From: Sulfitobacter sp. S223
GTDB taxonomy: Bacteria; Pseudomonadota; Alphaproteobacteria; Rhodobacterales; Rhodobacteraceae
Direction: 5' to 3'
NCBI RefSeq assembly: GCF_025143825.1
Contig: NZ_CP083560.1
Location: 2,294,001-2,358,000, forward strand
DNA length: 64,000 nt
This document shows, piece by piece, positions 8,714 through 17,077 of the stretch (position 1 is the stretch's first letter; the number at the start of each line of letters is the position of its first letter). The position numbers were made by a program, and so were the translations under genes. The notes beneath the pieces were generated by a model that was not told the origin of the DNA, did not search any database, and saw nothing but the letters and a program-made list of their open reading frames with translations.

Positions 8714-9115
8714 GTGACCAGCTTTAAAAAAACGATACTGCTTATAGACGATGATGAAATCGTAAACATCATGCATCAGCGCATCATAAAAAAATCCGCT
8801 GTCCCCTGTGAGGTTTTTGTCGAGTTGGATGGTGCTTCTGCGCTGAATCTGTTGGAGAAACATTCGGTCGACAATATTCCGATGCCCGATTTAATTTTTC
8901 TGGATATCAATATGCCTGGCATGGGAGGATTTGAGTTTTTGGATCAATTTCATATCCGCTATAAGGAAAGTGAAACGGACAAAAGAATAGTGATGCTTTC
9001 TTCTTCTCTCTCGCCTGCGGATCGGGACAGGGCACTTTCGAATCCTCACGTGCATTCCTATTCGGACAAAACAATGTCACCAGAGGACTTCCTGGATCTG
9101 GTAAATAGATATTGA
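8714..9115 (+). CDS. Single-domain response regulator
   Basis: 133 residues from a GTG at 8714, made only of a CheY-like receiver. The acidic pocket Asp12-Asp14, phosphoacceptor Asp64 in LIFLDINMPG, the MLSSS Ser/Thr position and the Lys of SDKTM are all present, so it should be phosphorylatable. The LLIDDDEI...DINMPG pattern is typical of stand-alone receivers that pass or sink phosphoryl groups, or bind a target protein. The nearest partners are an HPt protein (10150-10506) and a receiver/TackOD1-like protein (10694-12400). It converges on galE with 45 bases between the stops. The cognate kinase is not in the window. Confidence 0.85.
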   Translation: MTSFKKTILLIDDDEIVNIMHQRIIKKSAVPCEVFVELDGASALNLLEKHSVDNIPMPDLIFLDINMPGMGGFEFLDQFHIRYKESETDKRIVMLSSSLSPADRDRALSNPHVHSYSDKTMSPEDFLDLVNRY

Positions 9116-9160
9116 TAAGTGCTGTATCAACAATCAGATAAATATGACTGATAGGATTAT

Positions 9161-10153
9161 TCACGCGCTTATCTGTTGGCTAAATCCAAGAAATTTTTCG
9201 GACTGAAGTGCTGTTTGCAACATCATATCCAAATTATTGTACTTCGGTGACCAGTCAAATGTCTCGTGCAGCATAGTTGTATCTGCAATGATCGCAGGAA
9301 TATCGCCAGTACGCCGCGCGTCATCGTGATAGGGAAGCTGCTGACCAATGAGCCGCGACGCAGCATCTATAGCTTCACGAACAGATGTCCCTTTTCCGTA
9401 ACCGCAATTGAGAGTGACGCTCCGCTGTTTAAATGCAAGATAATCTACGGCGTATAAATGAATATTCGCTAGATCTGACACATGGATAAAATCCCGGATA
9501 CAGGTGCCGTCCGGAGTATCATAATCGGTACCATAGATGTCGACATGGCTCCGCAGCCCAACGGCCACCTCACAGATACGTTTGAGCAGGTGGGTTGCAT
9601 TCGGGCTTCGCAAACCGGCCCGACCTCGTGGGTCGGCACCAGCAACATTAAAATACCGCAACGTGACATATCTCATACCATGGGCCTGCGCTACATCTGC
9701 CAGCATCCATTCAACCATGAGCTTTGCGCGGCCATACGGGCTCATCGGTAGTGTATTCATCGTCTCGACCACACTTTCAGAAGTTGGTGTTCCATAGACC
9801 GCCGCGGTAGAAGAGAATACAAATTCATCGATGCCAAATTTGGCGCAATGTGCCAGAAGGCAGCGGGTCTTTGTTACAATTGAATCATAATAGCCAAGTG
9901 GATTTGCGACTGAATCTGGCACGACAACCTTCCCCGCAAAGTGGACCACGGCCTTTATATCGTAAGTCTCAAAAACCTTTTTCAAAAGATTGGGTGCACC
10001 AAAATCGCCCTGAATAAAGGGAACAGATGGGGGAACCGCATCGCGAAATCCGGTAGACAGATCGTCGAGGACAACGATCGATCGATTATGCGCCAGACAG
10101 GCAAGTACAAAATGGCTGCCGATGTAGCCGGCCCCGCCGGTGACAAGGATCAC
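9161..10153 (-). CDS. galE: UDP-glucose 4-epimerase
   Basis: 330 residues, a normal length for GalE. The N-terminal NAD-binding motif GGAGYIGSH (residues 6-14), the FSSTAAVYG serine segment (113-121) and the catalytic pair Tyr140/Lys144 in SPYGRAK are intact, as is RYFNVAGADP, typical of the family. It interconverts UDP-glucose and UDP-galactose in the cytoplasm, supplying sugar nucleotides for polysaccharide. Its ATG overlaps the stop of the upstream HPt gene (ATGA, 10150-10153), so the two are translationally coupled. The glycosyltransferase operon lies divergently, consistent with the epimerase serving it. A related C4 epimerase with another UDP-sugar is possible. Confidence 0.9.
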   Translation of the reverse strand: MILVTGGAGYIGSHFVLACLAHNRSIVVLDDLSTGFRDAVPPSVPFIQGDFGAPNLLKKVFETYDIKAVVHFAGKVVVPDSVANPLGYYDSIVTKTRCLLAHCAKFGIDEFVFSSTAAVYGTPTSESVVETMNTLPMSPYGRAKLMVEWMLADVAQAHGMRYVTLRYFNVAGADPRGRAGLRSPNATHLLKRICEVAVGLRSHVDIYGTDYDTPDGTCIRDFIHVSDLANIHLYAVDYLAFKQRSVTLNCGYGKGTSVREAIDAASRLIGQQLPYHDDARRTGDIPAIIADTTMLHETFDWSPKYNNLDMMLQTALQSEKFLGFSQQISA

Positions 10154-10506
10154 ATTTGGGCCATAACAGAGCTTTTATGCAAGCTCGATGTCTCTGGTGT
10201 CATCTCCAGCACCCTATTTTGCAACGTATCGCTGAGCGCGTATATGTCTGACAGCGGACCCGCCAGATTTTCCTGAAGGTGCAGATTACGGAGCGCATAT
10301 TCAAGTGCGTGCGCCGCACCGCTGAGATCTGGAAAGCCAAGCGCACCGCTGCTTCCTTTGATTTTATGCACCAGAAAAATTGTTCGTTTCAGCGTCTCTT
10401 CATCGGGTTCTGGCGTAAATGCGTCAAAGCATATGTCAATCTCCGCCGCCTCAGCGCGCACCGTGCCGCAATGCTTTTCCAGCAAAATGATCAGCTCGTT
10501 GCGCAC
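10150..10506 (-). CDS. HPt histidine phosphotransfer protein
   Basis: 118 residues forming a single HPt four-helix domain. His47 sits in the motif VHKIKGSSGALGFPDL, the phosphorylated histidine signature of Hpt/ShpA-like proteins. The following helices (LSGAAHALEYALRN) fit the family. It would carry phosphoryl groups between a hybrid kinase and one of the receivers beside it. It begins 187 bases from the divergent receiver/TackOD1-like operon and overlaps galE by four bases. An HPt gene coupled directly to a sugar epimerase gene is unusual. Confidence 0.85.
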   Translation of the reverse strand: MRNELIILLEKHCGTVRAEAAEIDICFDAFTPEPDEETLKRTIFLVHKIKGSSGALGFPDLSGAAHALEYALRNLHLQENLAGPLSDIYALSDTLQNRVLEMTPETSSLHKSSVMAQM

Positions 10507-10693
10507 TCGTATTCCTTCGCACTTCGGAAATCATCGCCCGCTATGTGACGATTATCCAACCATAAGGAGAGATGGATTAATGGGTCGTGAATTTTTGCTG
10601 CCTACTTCAGCTCCCGTTCGAATTTTTCAAGTGACGAATGCTTAACAAATTCCCTGTATTTCAAGTGGAAGGCGCAATTGGCAAGAGGTCAGA

Positions 10694-12400
10694 ATGGCTC
10701 TCACTCATGTTGAAGTAGAGAATAATACGGCAAGCCGGTCTGTACTTCTCGTAGAGGACAGCTCTGTCACGCAAGACATTGTGCAGCTTGTCTTGCAACA
10801 GGCCGGGCATCGCGTATTGATCGCAGAAACCGGTGAAGATGCCCTAAGTCTTTTGGCAGCGGAAGATTTTGATGTTGTTCTGATGGACTTCCATTTGCCT
10901 GACATCAATGGCCTGCAAGTTGTTCAAAGCCATCTGACAAGCGGCCTGAATATACATCGGCCACATTTCATCGCAGTAACAGGCGACGTTCGTGGGCTGC
11001 TTGCTGATAAATTAAACTGCGAAGTCTTTGACCGCATAGTCCCAAAACCCATCGACATAGATTTGATTTGCAGCCTTGTCGAAACGCTTGACCTAGCCCC
11101 CAAAAAGGCCGCTACACCAAAGCTTGTGGCCCGCAGCCATCCGTTTGCAGAGCTGCCTTTTGCTTTCCTCAAATGGCCCACCGATCAAGGGAGCAATCTG
11201 ACCCCCGGTCTCATAGGATTCGATGCAATATTGATCCAAAGCACCGAAGCGCTGCCACTGTTATGGCAACAATCGGGGGCCAATCTACTCCCGATCATCG
11301 ACTTGACTGGTACTTTGGGCACACGCGCTGATTTCGATGCGGGCGCACCGGGTCTCGACGATGAGGAACGCCTAACGATCCTCGTTGACCAATTCAAAGA
11401 CCTGCATGCTGAAATTCACCCCGACATCATCAAAAGCAACGATCCCGCAGACCGCGTTCTAGCGCGTATTCATCTGGCAGGCGGCTCTCTCAGGCCCACT
11501 CGCGGTGGTGAGCATCGGAGTATGATCCAATGGAACACGATTGCTGATTCTGACGACCTTGAGACAGCGATCTCAAAGCTGGAAAAGGAAGGGTTTTTGA
11601 AGATACGCTTTTTCGAGCGTGTGCATCACTGCCCTAAATGCAAGTCGGCGCGTCTGCTTATTCGTGAGGAATGTCACGCTTGCGAATCCGCGAACCTTAC
11701 CGAAGAATCCTATCTCCACCATTTCCGCTGTGCCTATCAGGGACCCGAGAGTGACTTCCGGCAAGGCGACGAACTGATTTGCCCCAAATGCCGCCGCACG
11801 CTGGGCCATTTCGGGCAGGATTACGACCGCCCGGGCACAACAGTAAAATGCAACAGCTGCTCAGAGCTAACCACCGAACCGATGGTCGCATTTGTCTGCG
11901 TGGATTGCGCGGCCCGCACATCTGCGGACGCGACACCAACCCGCGATGTTTCCAAGGGCGAGGTGACAGAGGCGGGTCGCGCCTATTTGAAATCCGGTCA
12001 GGCCTTTTTCGGTGCCACACGTCAGACTCTGCGATTTGCCGACTTGCCGCTTGAACTTATCATCGCGCTCAACAAGGCGGCCAGTCAGTTTAACGAGACG
12101 AAAACTCCCTTTGTCCTCGGCTACATTACATACGACAATCTTGACGCGGTCCGCAGTGAGCACGGCGCGCGGCAGACTGCCGAGGCGCGCAGCTTGTGGC
12201 TGGAGAACTTGCAGCAAACGCTGTCTGGCAAGCCCATTATTGCCAAGGGCACAGCCAATGACTTTTTCCTTGTCACACAGATCGACAAGCCAGAAATGGA
12301 CGGCAGCCTTCCGCAATACAAGGGCCGCTGTGATGCCTCTGTCCGCTTGGATCTGGGCGCACGTTTCACCACCTTTGGCCCCAAGGATATCACAGCGTGA
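10694..12400 (+). CDS. Response regulator with TackOD1-like multi-CxxC output and degenerate GGDEF-like domain
   Basis: 568 residues. Residues 15-130 are a complete receiver: Glu21/Asp22, Asp65 in VLMDFHLPD, Thr96 in AVTGD and Lys118 in VPKPID. Residues about 170-290 form an uncharacterised alpha/beta region. Residues 305-410 contain five CxxC pairs (C313/316, C327/330, C363/366, C386/389, C402/405), which I read as the zinc-ribbon-like TackOD1 output domain known from receiver fusions. The last 120 residues (GYITYDNLDAVRSEHGARQ... GTANDFFLVT) look like a GGDEF fold whose signature is lost, so cyclase activity is unlikely. Its stop overlaps the GTG start of the glycosyltransferase, so it probably controls that enzyme directly. 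The domain assignment after residue 130 is by motif only. Confidence 0.75.
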   Translation: MALTHVEVENNTASRSVLLVEDSSVTQDIVQLVLQQAGHRVLIAETGEDALSLLAAEDFDVVLMDFHLPDINGLQVVQSHLTSGLNIHRPHFIAVTGDVRGLLADKLNCEVFDRIVPKPIDIDLICSLVETLDLAPKKAATPKLVARSHPFAELPFAFLKWPTDQGSNLTPGLIGFDAILIQSTEALPLLWQQSGANLLPIIDLTGTLGTRADFDAGAPGLDDEERLTILVDQFKDLHAEIHPDIIKSNDPADRVLARIHLAGGSLRPTRGGEHRSMIQWNTIADSDDLETAISKLEKEGFLKIRFFERVHHCPKCKSARLLIREECHACESANLTEESYLHHFRCAYQGPESDFRQGDELICPKCRRTLGHFGQDYDRPGTTVKCNSCSELTTEPMVAFVCVDCAARTSADATPTRDVSKGEVTEAGRAYLKSGQAFFGATRQTLRFADLPLELIIALNKAASQFNETKTPFVLGYITYDNLDAVRSEHGARQTAEARSLWLENLQQTLSGKPIIAKGTANDFFLVTQIDKPEMDGSLPQYKGRCDASVRLDLGARFTTFGPKDITA

Positions 12401-13650
12401 GCGAGATATCCGAAGCACTGGATTATCTGCTCGCACAGAGTTCTGCGAGCTTCATAGCCCTGTTCTGGTTTGTTTTCATTTTTGAGATACCTCGGTATTT
12501 GCTCATATTTCTCGTGACCGCTGTCCTGCCCAAGCCCCGCGAAAACGCGGCCCACTGTATGGAACGGGTGAGCGTCGTGATCGCTGGCCACAGCGAGGAA
12601 CGTTCAATCGAGAAATGCATTTATGCGCTGCGCGAACAAAGTAGGCCACCGGATGAAATCGTTGTGGTCAGTGATGGGTCATCAGACAGTATGGCCGAAA
12701 AGATCACCTCTTTGCTGCGTCAGGGGTTGATCCATGCCGCACACAGCACGCAATTGCGTGCGGGAAAATCGGCGGGCACCAATATGGCAGCACGCCTTTG
12801 TACGGGAACGATCATCATCAATGTTGATTGCGATTGTTCCTTTGACCGGCATGCCATCCGCAATATCCTGCGGCCGTTTGCAGACGCCGATGTGGCCGCG
12901 GTGTGTGGCGCGATCCTGCCCCGAAACACCCATCGCAGCATAATCGCAGCCTTCCAAGGCATTGAATATATGATCTCTATTTCACTGGGCAAACAATCCT
13001 CTGACCGTTTGGGACAAGTGACCTGTGTCTCAGGTGCCTTTGGAGCCTTTCGCAAGGACGCCTTTGAGGCGGCAGGTGGGCTTGATGCGGGAGGGGGCGA
13101 AGATTTGGATCTGACAATTCGCCTGCGCCGGTCAGGGTGGCGCATTCGTTTCGCCGCAGACGCGCAGTGCTATACCGATGTGCCCGAGACGCGCGCGGCG
13201 CTGGTGGGCCAGCGCTTCAGATGGGAGCGCGATGCCGTCCGGCTTCGCTACCGCAAACACGCCGATATGATGAACCCGTTTTCACGACGGTTTCGCTTCG
13301 GAGAATTGTTCCATGAGGTAGAGTTCCTGTTTTTCAACGTTATGGGCGCGGTGATGCTACCGTTCTATGTCTTTTGGCTGTTCGCCACCTATGGCAGCTT
13401 TGCCTTCATCGTTCTTCTGGCCGCTCAGCTAGGCCTGCTTGTGCTAGATCTGGTGGTATTTCTGCTTGCGGCTGCAGTGACCCCGAAAGCCGATGCGGTC
13501 CGGCTTTTTCCTTACCTCGTGGGCTATAGTGTATTTTCTTCCATTTATATGCGCTTGATCAGGCTCACCGCATACATTCAGGAATGGATTTTCCGCGCGT
13601 CCTATGCCGATTCCTACGTACCAGACAAAGTCCATAAAGTAAGAGGTTAG
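12397..13650 (+). CDS. Family 2 glycosyltransferase, processive polysaccharide synthase type
   Basis: 417 residues from a GTG overlapping the previous stop. A transmembrane helix lies at about residues 17-42, followed by a cytoplasmic GT-A domain with SDGSSD (Asp93), the DxD motif NVDCDC (Asp144/Asp146), GGGEDLDL (Glu235/Asp236 region) and QRFRW (272-276). It ends with three or four C-terminal membrane helices (about 305-400). This D, DxD, ED, QxxRW set marks processive inner-membrane synthases such as PgaC, Alg8 and hyaluronan synthase, which polymerise and translocate a glycan from UDP-sugars. No PilZ domain is present. It lies between the TackOD1-like regulator and a membrane-fusion protein, like the Alg8-Alg44 pair. 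The polymer is unknown. Confidence 0.85.
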   Translation: MSEISEALDYLLAQSSASFIALFWFVFIFEIPRYLLIFLVTAVLPKPRENAAHCMERVSVVIAGHSEERSIEKCIYALREQSRPPDEIVVVSDGSSDSMAEKITSLLRQGLIHAAHSTQLRAGKSAGTNMAARLCTGTIIINVDCDCSFDRHAIRNILRPFADADVAAVCGAILPRNTHRSIIAAFQGIEYMISISLGKQSSDRLGQVTCVSGAFGAFRKDAFEAAGGLDAGGGEDLDLTIRLRRSGWRIRFAADAQCYTDVPETRAALVGQRFRWERDAVRLRYRKHADMMNPFSRRFRFGELFHEVEFLFFNVMGAVMLPFYVFWLFATYGSFAFIVLLAAQLGLLVLDLVVFLLAAAVTPKADAVRLFPYLVGYSVFSSIYMRLIRLTAYIQEWIFRASYADSYVPDKVHKVRG

Positions 13651-13654
13651 CAAT

Positions 13655-14698
13655 ATGATCAAACGATTAAAAACCCGCCCCCGCATGGACAGCTTTGAGC
13701 GTGAGGAGCGCAAGCCGCGGCAACATTGGGACCGGTTTGTGTATCTGGGTCTGCTTGCCGCGTTTGGACTGGGCATCCTAAATTATATCGCTGGAGATAA
13801 GGTATTCTTGCGGGCCGACGGCCTCGTGCTGCAGACCCGGAATGTGGTCGAAGCAACCTCACTGATCCAAATCCGCGACGTCCGTGTCGCGCCCGGGCAG
13901 AGCGTACAAAAAGGTGAAGTATTGCTTCAGGCGCAGTCTTACGAAGTGATTGATCGCCTGTCACAGCTGTCGCTGCTTGAAGCAGATTTGGCAGAACGCG
14001 AAGCGGCCCTTCGCAAGGAATCAACGCTTGCCAAAAACTTGCTTCCCTTGATCAAGGCTCGCAATGAAGAGCTTGCCGCGACGAGTACTACCTCCAAACG
14101 AGCCCAGGTCTCCGGTCGGACCTCTTCCCGGCGACAAACAGCTATCGAGCGGCTGTACGTTGCCAATGTTGAATTGGAGACGTTTACAGCAGAGATCAAT
14201 GGGCTGGCGGAGGAGCTAAAAGCGGTTGTCGAAGCCCGTAGGCGCGCGCGCAAGGCCGTTAAGGATTTGTCAAACCACTACAACGAGGGCATTTACCACG
14301 TGCGGTCAGACGGGACCGTCGGTGATACTGTTCCCGCCGTTGGCGAAGTCTTTAATCCTGGCGAGCCGATGCTAACTGTCTTGTCTGGGAAACCGTATGT
14401 ATTAGCCTATCTGCCACAGGCCTATTTATTCAATATAGTCCCCGGCGACAGTGTTGTTGTGATAGGCGGAAATATTCGCCGGATGGGCACAATCGTACGT
14501 ATTCTGCCCGTTTCACAATCTGTTCCCGACGAGTTCCGCAACGCCTTTCGGCTTGATGAAACCCGCCAGCTTGCCCGTATTGAGTTGAAGGAAGGTATCC
14601 AATTCCCAACCTTTTCAGCGGTACGGATTTTTCACCATTCGCCATGGCGAGATTGGCACAATGCCAGCCTGCATTTAGTGACACAGTTATTCGACTAA
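13655..14698 (+). CDS. HlyD-like membrane-fusion protein of the polysaccharide locus
   Basis: 347 residues; the start is 4 bases after the glycosyltransferase stop with AGAGG upstream. A short cytoplasmic N-terminus precedes one membrane helix (about 29-47). Then comes a lipoyl-like half-motif (VEATSLIQIRDVRVAPGQSVQKGEVLL, about 66-92), a long Glu/Lys/Arg-rich coiled coil (about 98-210) and a second lipoyl half with VRSDGTVGDTVPAVGEVFNPGEPML. This is the layout of periplasmic adaptor proteins and of the periplasmic part of Alg44. It likely bridges the synthase to the periplasm or outer membrane. No outer-membrane pore gene follows; the next coding gene is on the other strand. Confidence 0.8.
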   Translation: MIKRLKTRPRMDSFEREERKPRQHWDRFVYLGLLAAFGLGILNYIAGDKVFLRADGLVLQTRNVVEATSLIQIRDVRVAPGQSVQKGEVLLQAQSYEVIDRLSQLSLLEADLAEREAALRKESTLAKNLLPLIKARNEELAATSTTSKRAQVSGRTSSRRQTAIERLYVANVELETFTAEINGLAEELKAVVEARRRARKAVKDLSNHYNEGIYHVRSDGTVGDTVPAVGEVFNPGEPMLTVLSGKPYVLAYLPQAYLFNIVPGDSVVVIGGNIRRMGTIVRILPVSQSVPDEFRNAFRLDETRQLARIELKEGIQFPTFSAVRIFHHSPWRDWHNASLHLVTQLFD

Positions 14699-14730
14699 AT
14701 CGCATCGTCACCTTTTTTTGTGAGGCACCT

Positions 14731-15027
14731 CTTTGTTGCACAAGTCGGGGCTTGGGGGATTAACCACATGAATCCAGCGTGATCGCCGCGGTTTGTGAGC
14801 ATCTGGATACCGACAACCTACAAGACCCCTAACCGGGCAGAGTATAACCTTTCGCAGAAGCAACGGGTTTCGCTATCGATCCACAGACCGGCAGGTTGCT
14901 GAAATCCAAATCCGCACCGCGATCCTAAACGGCTTCACAGCTCTTGGCATACCGCGTACCGTCGCCGTAGGCCAAATCCGTCTGGGGTAAGGGTAACTCC
15001 ACCCATAGGCTGACGTACACAACAAAG
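14731..15027. mobile_element. Possible decayed IS or MITE-like element
   Basis: CTTTGTTG at 14731-14738 and its inverse CAACAAAG at 15020-15027 bound about 300 bases with no coding frame. Extended outward and inward, the ends are imperfect inverted repeats (CTTTGTTGCACAAGTC against CTTTGTTGTGTACGTC). Ends of this TTTGTTGCACAA kind are common on IS5-group elements. A short forward frame inside reads IQIRTAILNGFTALGIPRT but is broken. The assignment rests on the ends only. Confidence 0.35.
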
Positions 15028-15392
15028 CCCATGGCGCGACATTCTGCCGAAGCCATAGGACCGCCGCAGTAAAATATGACCAAAACTTCCGATATAACGA
15101 AAAACTTCGGGCCTTATCGAGGTTCAGTTAAATCTGTTCAAAGATCACCCTAAAGCAAGTTGATTTCCCAATCGGGTCTGCGTTCATCTGCGCATCACAA
15201 TAATTAGCTAAAGCAGCTGCTTCAGCCCCTGCTCTCTGAAAAGATATCGGTGCGGGTCTGTCGACCCTCCCCCATCCACTTGCACCTACAAGGGTTGAAT
15301 AAGACGCAATCTGACTGATCGGCGAATTGCTGCCTCCGGCCTCAACTCTGCTGTGTGCCAGCGTGAGAGAGGCCGGTAGGCATGAATTGCCG
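15028..15392. other. Intergenic, no gene recognised
   Basis: This stretch lies between the decayed element and the 3' end of the enoyl-CoA hydratase gene. A reverse-strand open frame of about 100 codons overlaps the end of that gene but has no ribosome site and no recognisable family, so I treat the stretch as non-coding. Confidence 0.45.
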
Positions 15393-16151
15393 TTACTTAA
15401 AGACCGGCATCCGTTTCTGCATCTTGGCGGCAACCACTTCTGCGAACTCGGGCGATTTCAACTGGTCCGCAAACTGCATGGATTCCCTCTCCATTTGGGC
15501 TGTCATCTGGTCCTGACCATTACGCACAAGCGCTTTTGTCTTGATCATTGAATTCGGTGCAGCATTGCGGATCTGGTCGGCAATTTTTGCAACCTCAGCC
15601 ATCAGTTCATCATAAGGGAACTTGCGCGACGCGAGGCCGAAAGCAACCGCTTCGGTCGCGTCAAGGACACGGTTGGCCAGAAACATGTCATTCGCAATCG
15701 CCATTCCCACTGTTGCGGGCAGCAATAAGGACGATGCAGCTTCCGGTACCAGACCCAACTGTACAAACGGGGTGCTGAAGGTAGCCGTATCAGCGACGAT
15801 AATGAGATCGCAATGCAACAGCATGGTAACGCCCACGCCAATGGCAGGCCCGTTTACGGCTGCAATCAGGGGCTTTGGGCAGGTCGATACTGCTTTTAGA
15901 AACCTGATAACCGGCGGCACACCATCGCCTCGCTCGCCCATAACAAAGTCCTGCAAGTCGTTGCCGGAGGTAAAGTAATCTTCGGCACCGGTGATGACAA
16001 AGGCGCGAACATCCGTTGATTGCGCGTAATCCTCCAAGGCGTCCGCCATCGCGCCATACATGACCTGCGTGATCGCGTTGCGTTTTTCGGGCCGCGCGAT
16101 TGTCATGGTTGTCACACGGTCGGTTGTCTCAAGCTTGATATGATCGGTCAT
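15393..16151 (-). CDS. Enoyl-CoA hydratase/isomerase family protein
   Basis: 252 residues, the usual crotonase length. The family pattern is clear: RPEKRNAIT near residue 20, the oxyanion-hole segment FTSGNDLQDF, KPLIAAVNGPAIGVGVTMLLHCDLIIV and FSTPFVQLGLVPEAASS. The Glu pair of classic hydratases is only partly kept: PEAASS supplies one Glu, while the GVGVTML position lacks the second. It may therefore be an isomerase or another crotonase acting on an unknown acyl-CoA. A TAGGA ribosome site precedes the ATG. It is the third gene of a MarR/hydrolase/crotonase run on the reverse strand, 35 bases after the hydrolase. Confidence 0.85.
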   Translation of the reverse strand: MTDHIKLETTDRVTTMTIARPEKRNAITQVMYGAMADALEDYAQSTDVRAFVITGAEDYFTSGNDLQDFVMGERGDGVPPVIRFLKAVSTCPKPLIAAVNGPAIGVGVTMLLHCDLIIVADTATFSTPFVQLGLVPEAASSLLLPATVGMAIANDMFLANRVLDATEAVAFGLASRKFPYDELMAEVAKIADQIRNAAPNSMIKTKALVRNGQDQMTAQMERESMQFADQLKSPEFAEVVAAKMQKRMPVFK

Positions 16152-16186
16152 GGATTATCCTATTGGTATTTGGGGAAATATTGTCA

Positions 16187-17077
16187 CTATTCGGGGTGTT
16201 GGCCAAGGGTGCTGCCGCCTTCTGCCAGCCACTCCCAAAACTCGGACCACAGGGCTTCGCGGCCCTTGCGCATGGCGCCCTCATGGCCGATCCGCTTGAC
16301 CCCGATGTCAGCCGGACGCCGCATCACGACGGTGGTCGGCGCGGCAGGGTAGCACTTCAGAAGATCCGCAGCCGTTTTCGGCGTGGCAATTGGATCGTCG
16401 GGGAATATCCAGGATCGAATGGGCGATGTCACCTTGTCATAGTGATGCGGCGCAAGCGTGTTGCCCAGATCTGGCTGGAAATAACTGCGGCGATGGCTCC
16501 AACGACGCCATGTCTTGAACAGCTTGGGCGGCAGCGGCTCTCCCTGCCAGCCACCGACCGGTTTGATGTACCCGTGCCGCAGCAGGGAATAAGACCCAAG
16601 GCCCCACCAAAAATAGAGTTCCGACGGAATGTTGCGAAGGTGATGCCCACCGAAGTAGCCGGTGCCGACTGAAACAAATGCGTGCCGCGCGATCTTGGCG
16701 TGATTTGGCATCAGACCTATGAAATGCCCGCCGACACTGTGCCCCATATGCGTCAGCGGCACATCGGGTGCCGCAGCTTGCAATCTGTCTACGGCAGCGG
16801 GTGTATCGAAGCGCCCCCAGTCGGCATACTCAATGCCGGATCGCGCCAAGGCATCACCTTTCGACCCGCCGATGCCGCGGTAGTCATAGGTCATCACGGT
16901 CGCGCCCTGCCCTGCCAGGTATGTCGCGATATTATGATAGAACTGTCGCGGAAAGCCTGTGCCAGCCGAAATCAGGATCGCCAGTTTTGTGGCCGCACCC
17001 TCATAAAGGTCACCCTCAAGTTCCCAACCGTCACTGGCGGCAAAGCGGATGCTGCGCGGCTGTACAACATCCGTCAT
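16187..17077 (-). CDS. Alpha/beta hydrolase
   Basis: 296 residues with an alpha/beta hydrolase core. It shows a GTGFPRQFYHNIATYLAGQG segment, YDYRGIGGSKGD, the nucleophile elbow GHSVGGHFIG (Ser in GHSVGG, about residue 113) and a C-terminal acid/His region ending with RIGHEGAMRKG. It has no signal peptide, so it is cytoplasmic. The substrate is unknown; esterase or thioesterase activity fits the enoyl-CoA hydratase downstream. Its start overlaps the MarR stop (17074-17077). Confidence 0.8.
   Translation of the reverse strand: MTDVVQPRSIRFAASDGWELEGDLYEGAATKLAILISAGTGFPRQFYHNIATYLAGQGATVMTYDYRGIGGSKGDALARSGIEYADWGRFDTPAAVDRLQAAAPDVPLTHMGHSVGGHFIGLMPNHAKIARHAFVSVGTGYFGGHHLRNIPSELYFWWGLGSYSLLRHGYIKPVGGWQGEPLPPKLFKTWRRWSHRRSYFQPDLGNTLAPHHYDKVTSPIRSWIFPDDPIATPKTAADLLKCYPAAPTTVVMRRPADIGVKRIGHEGAMRKGREALWSEFWEWLAEGGSTLGQHPE

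Noticed and set aside
15128..15433. Reverse-strand frame of about 100 codons
   Set aside because: It overlaps the enoyl-CoA hydratase 3' end, has no ribosome site and matches no family I know.
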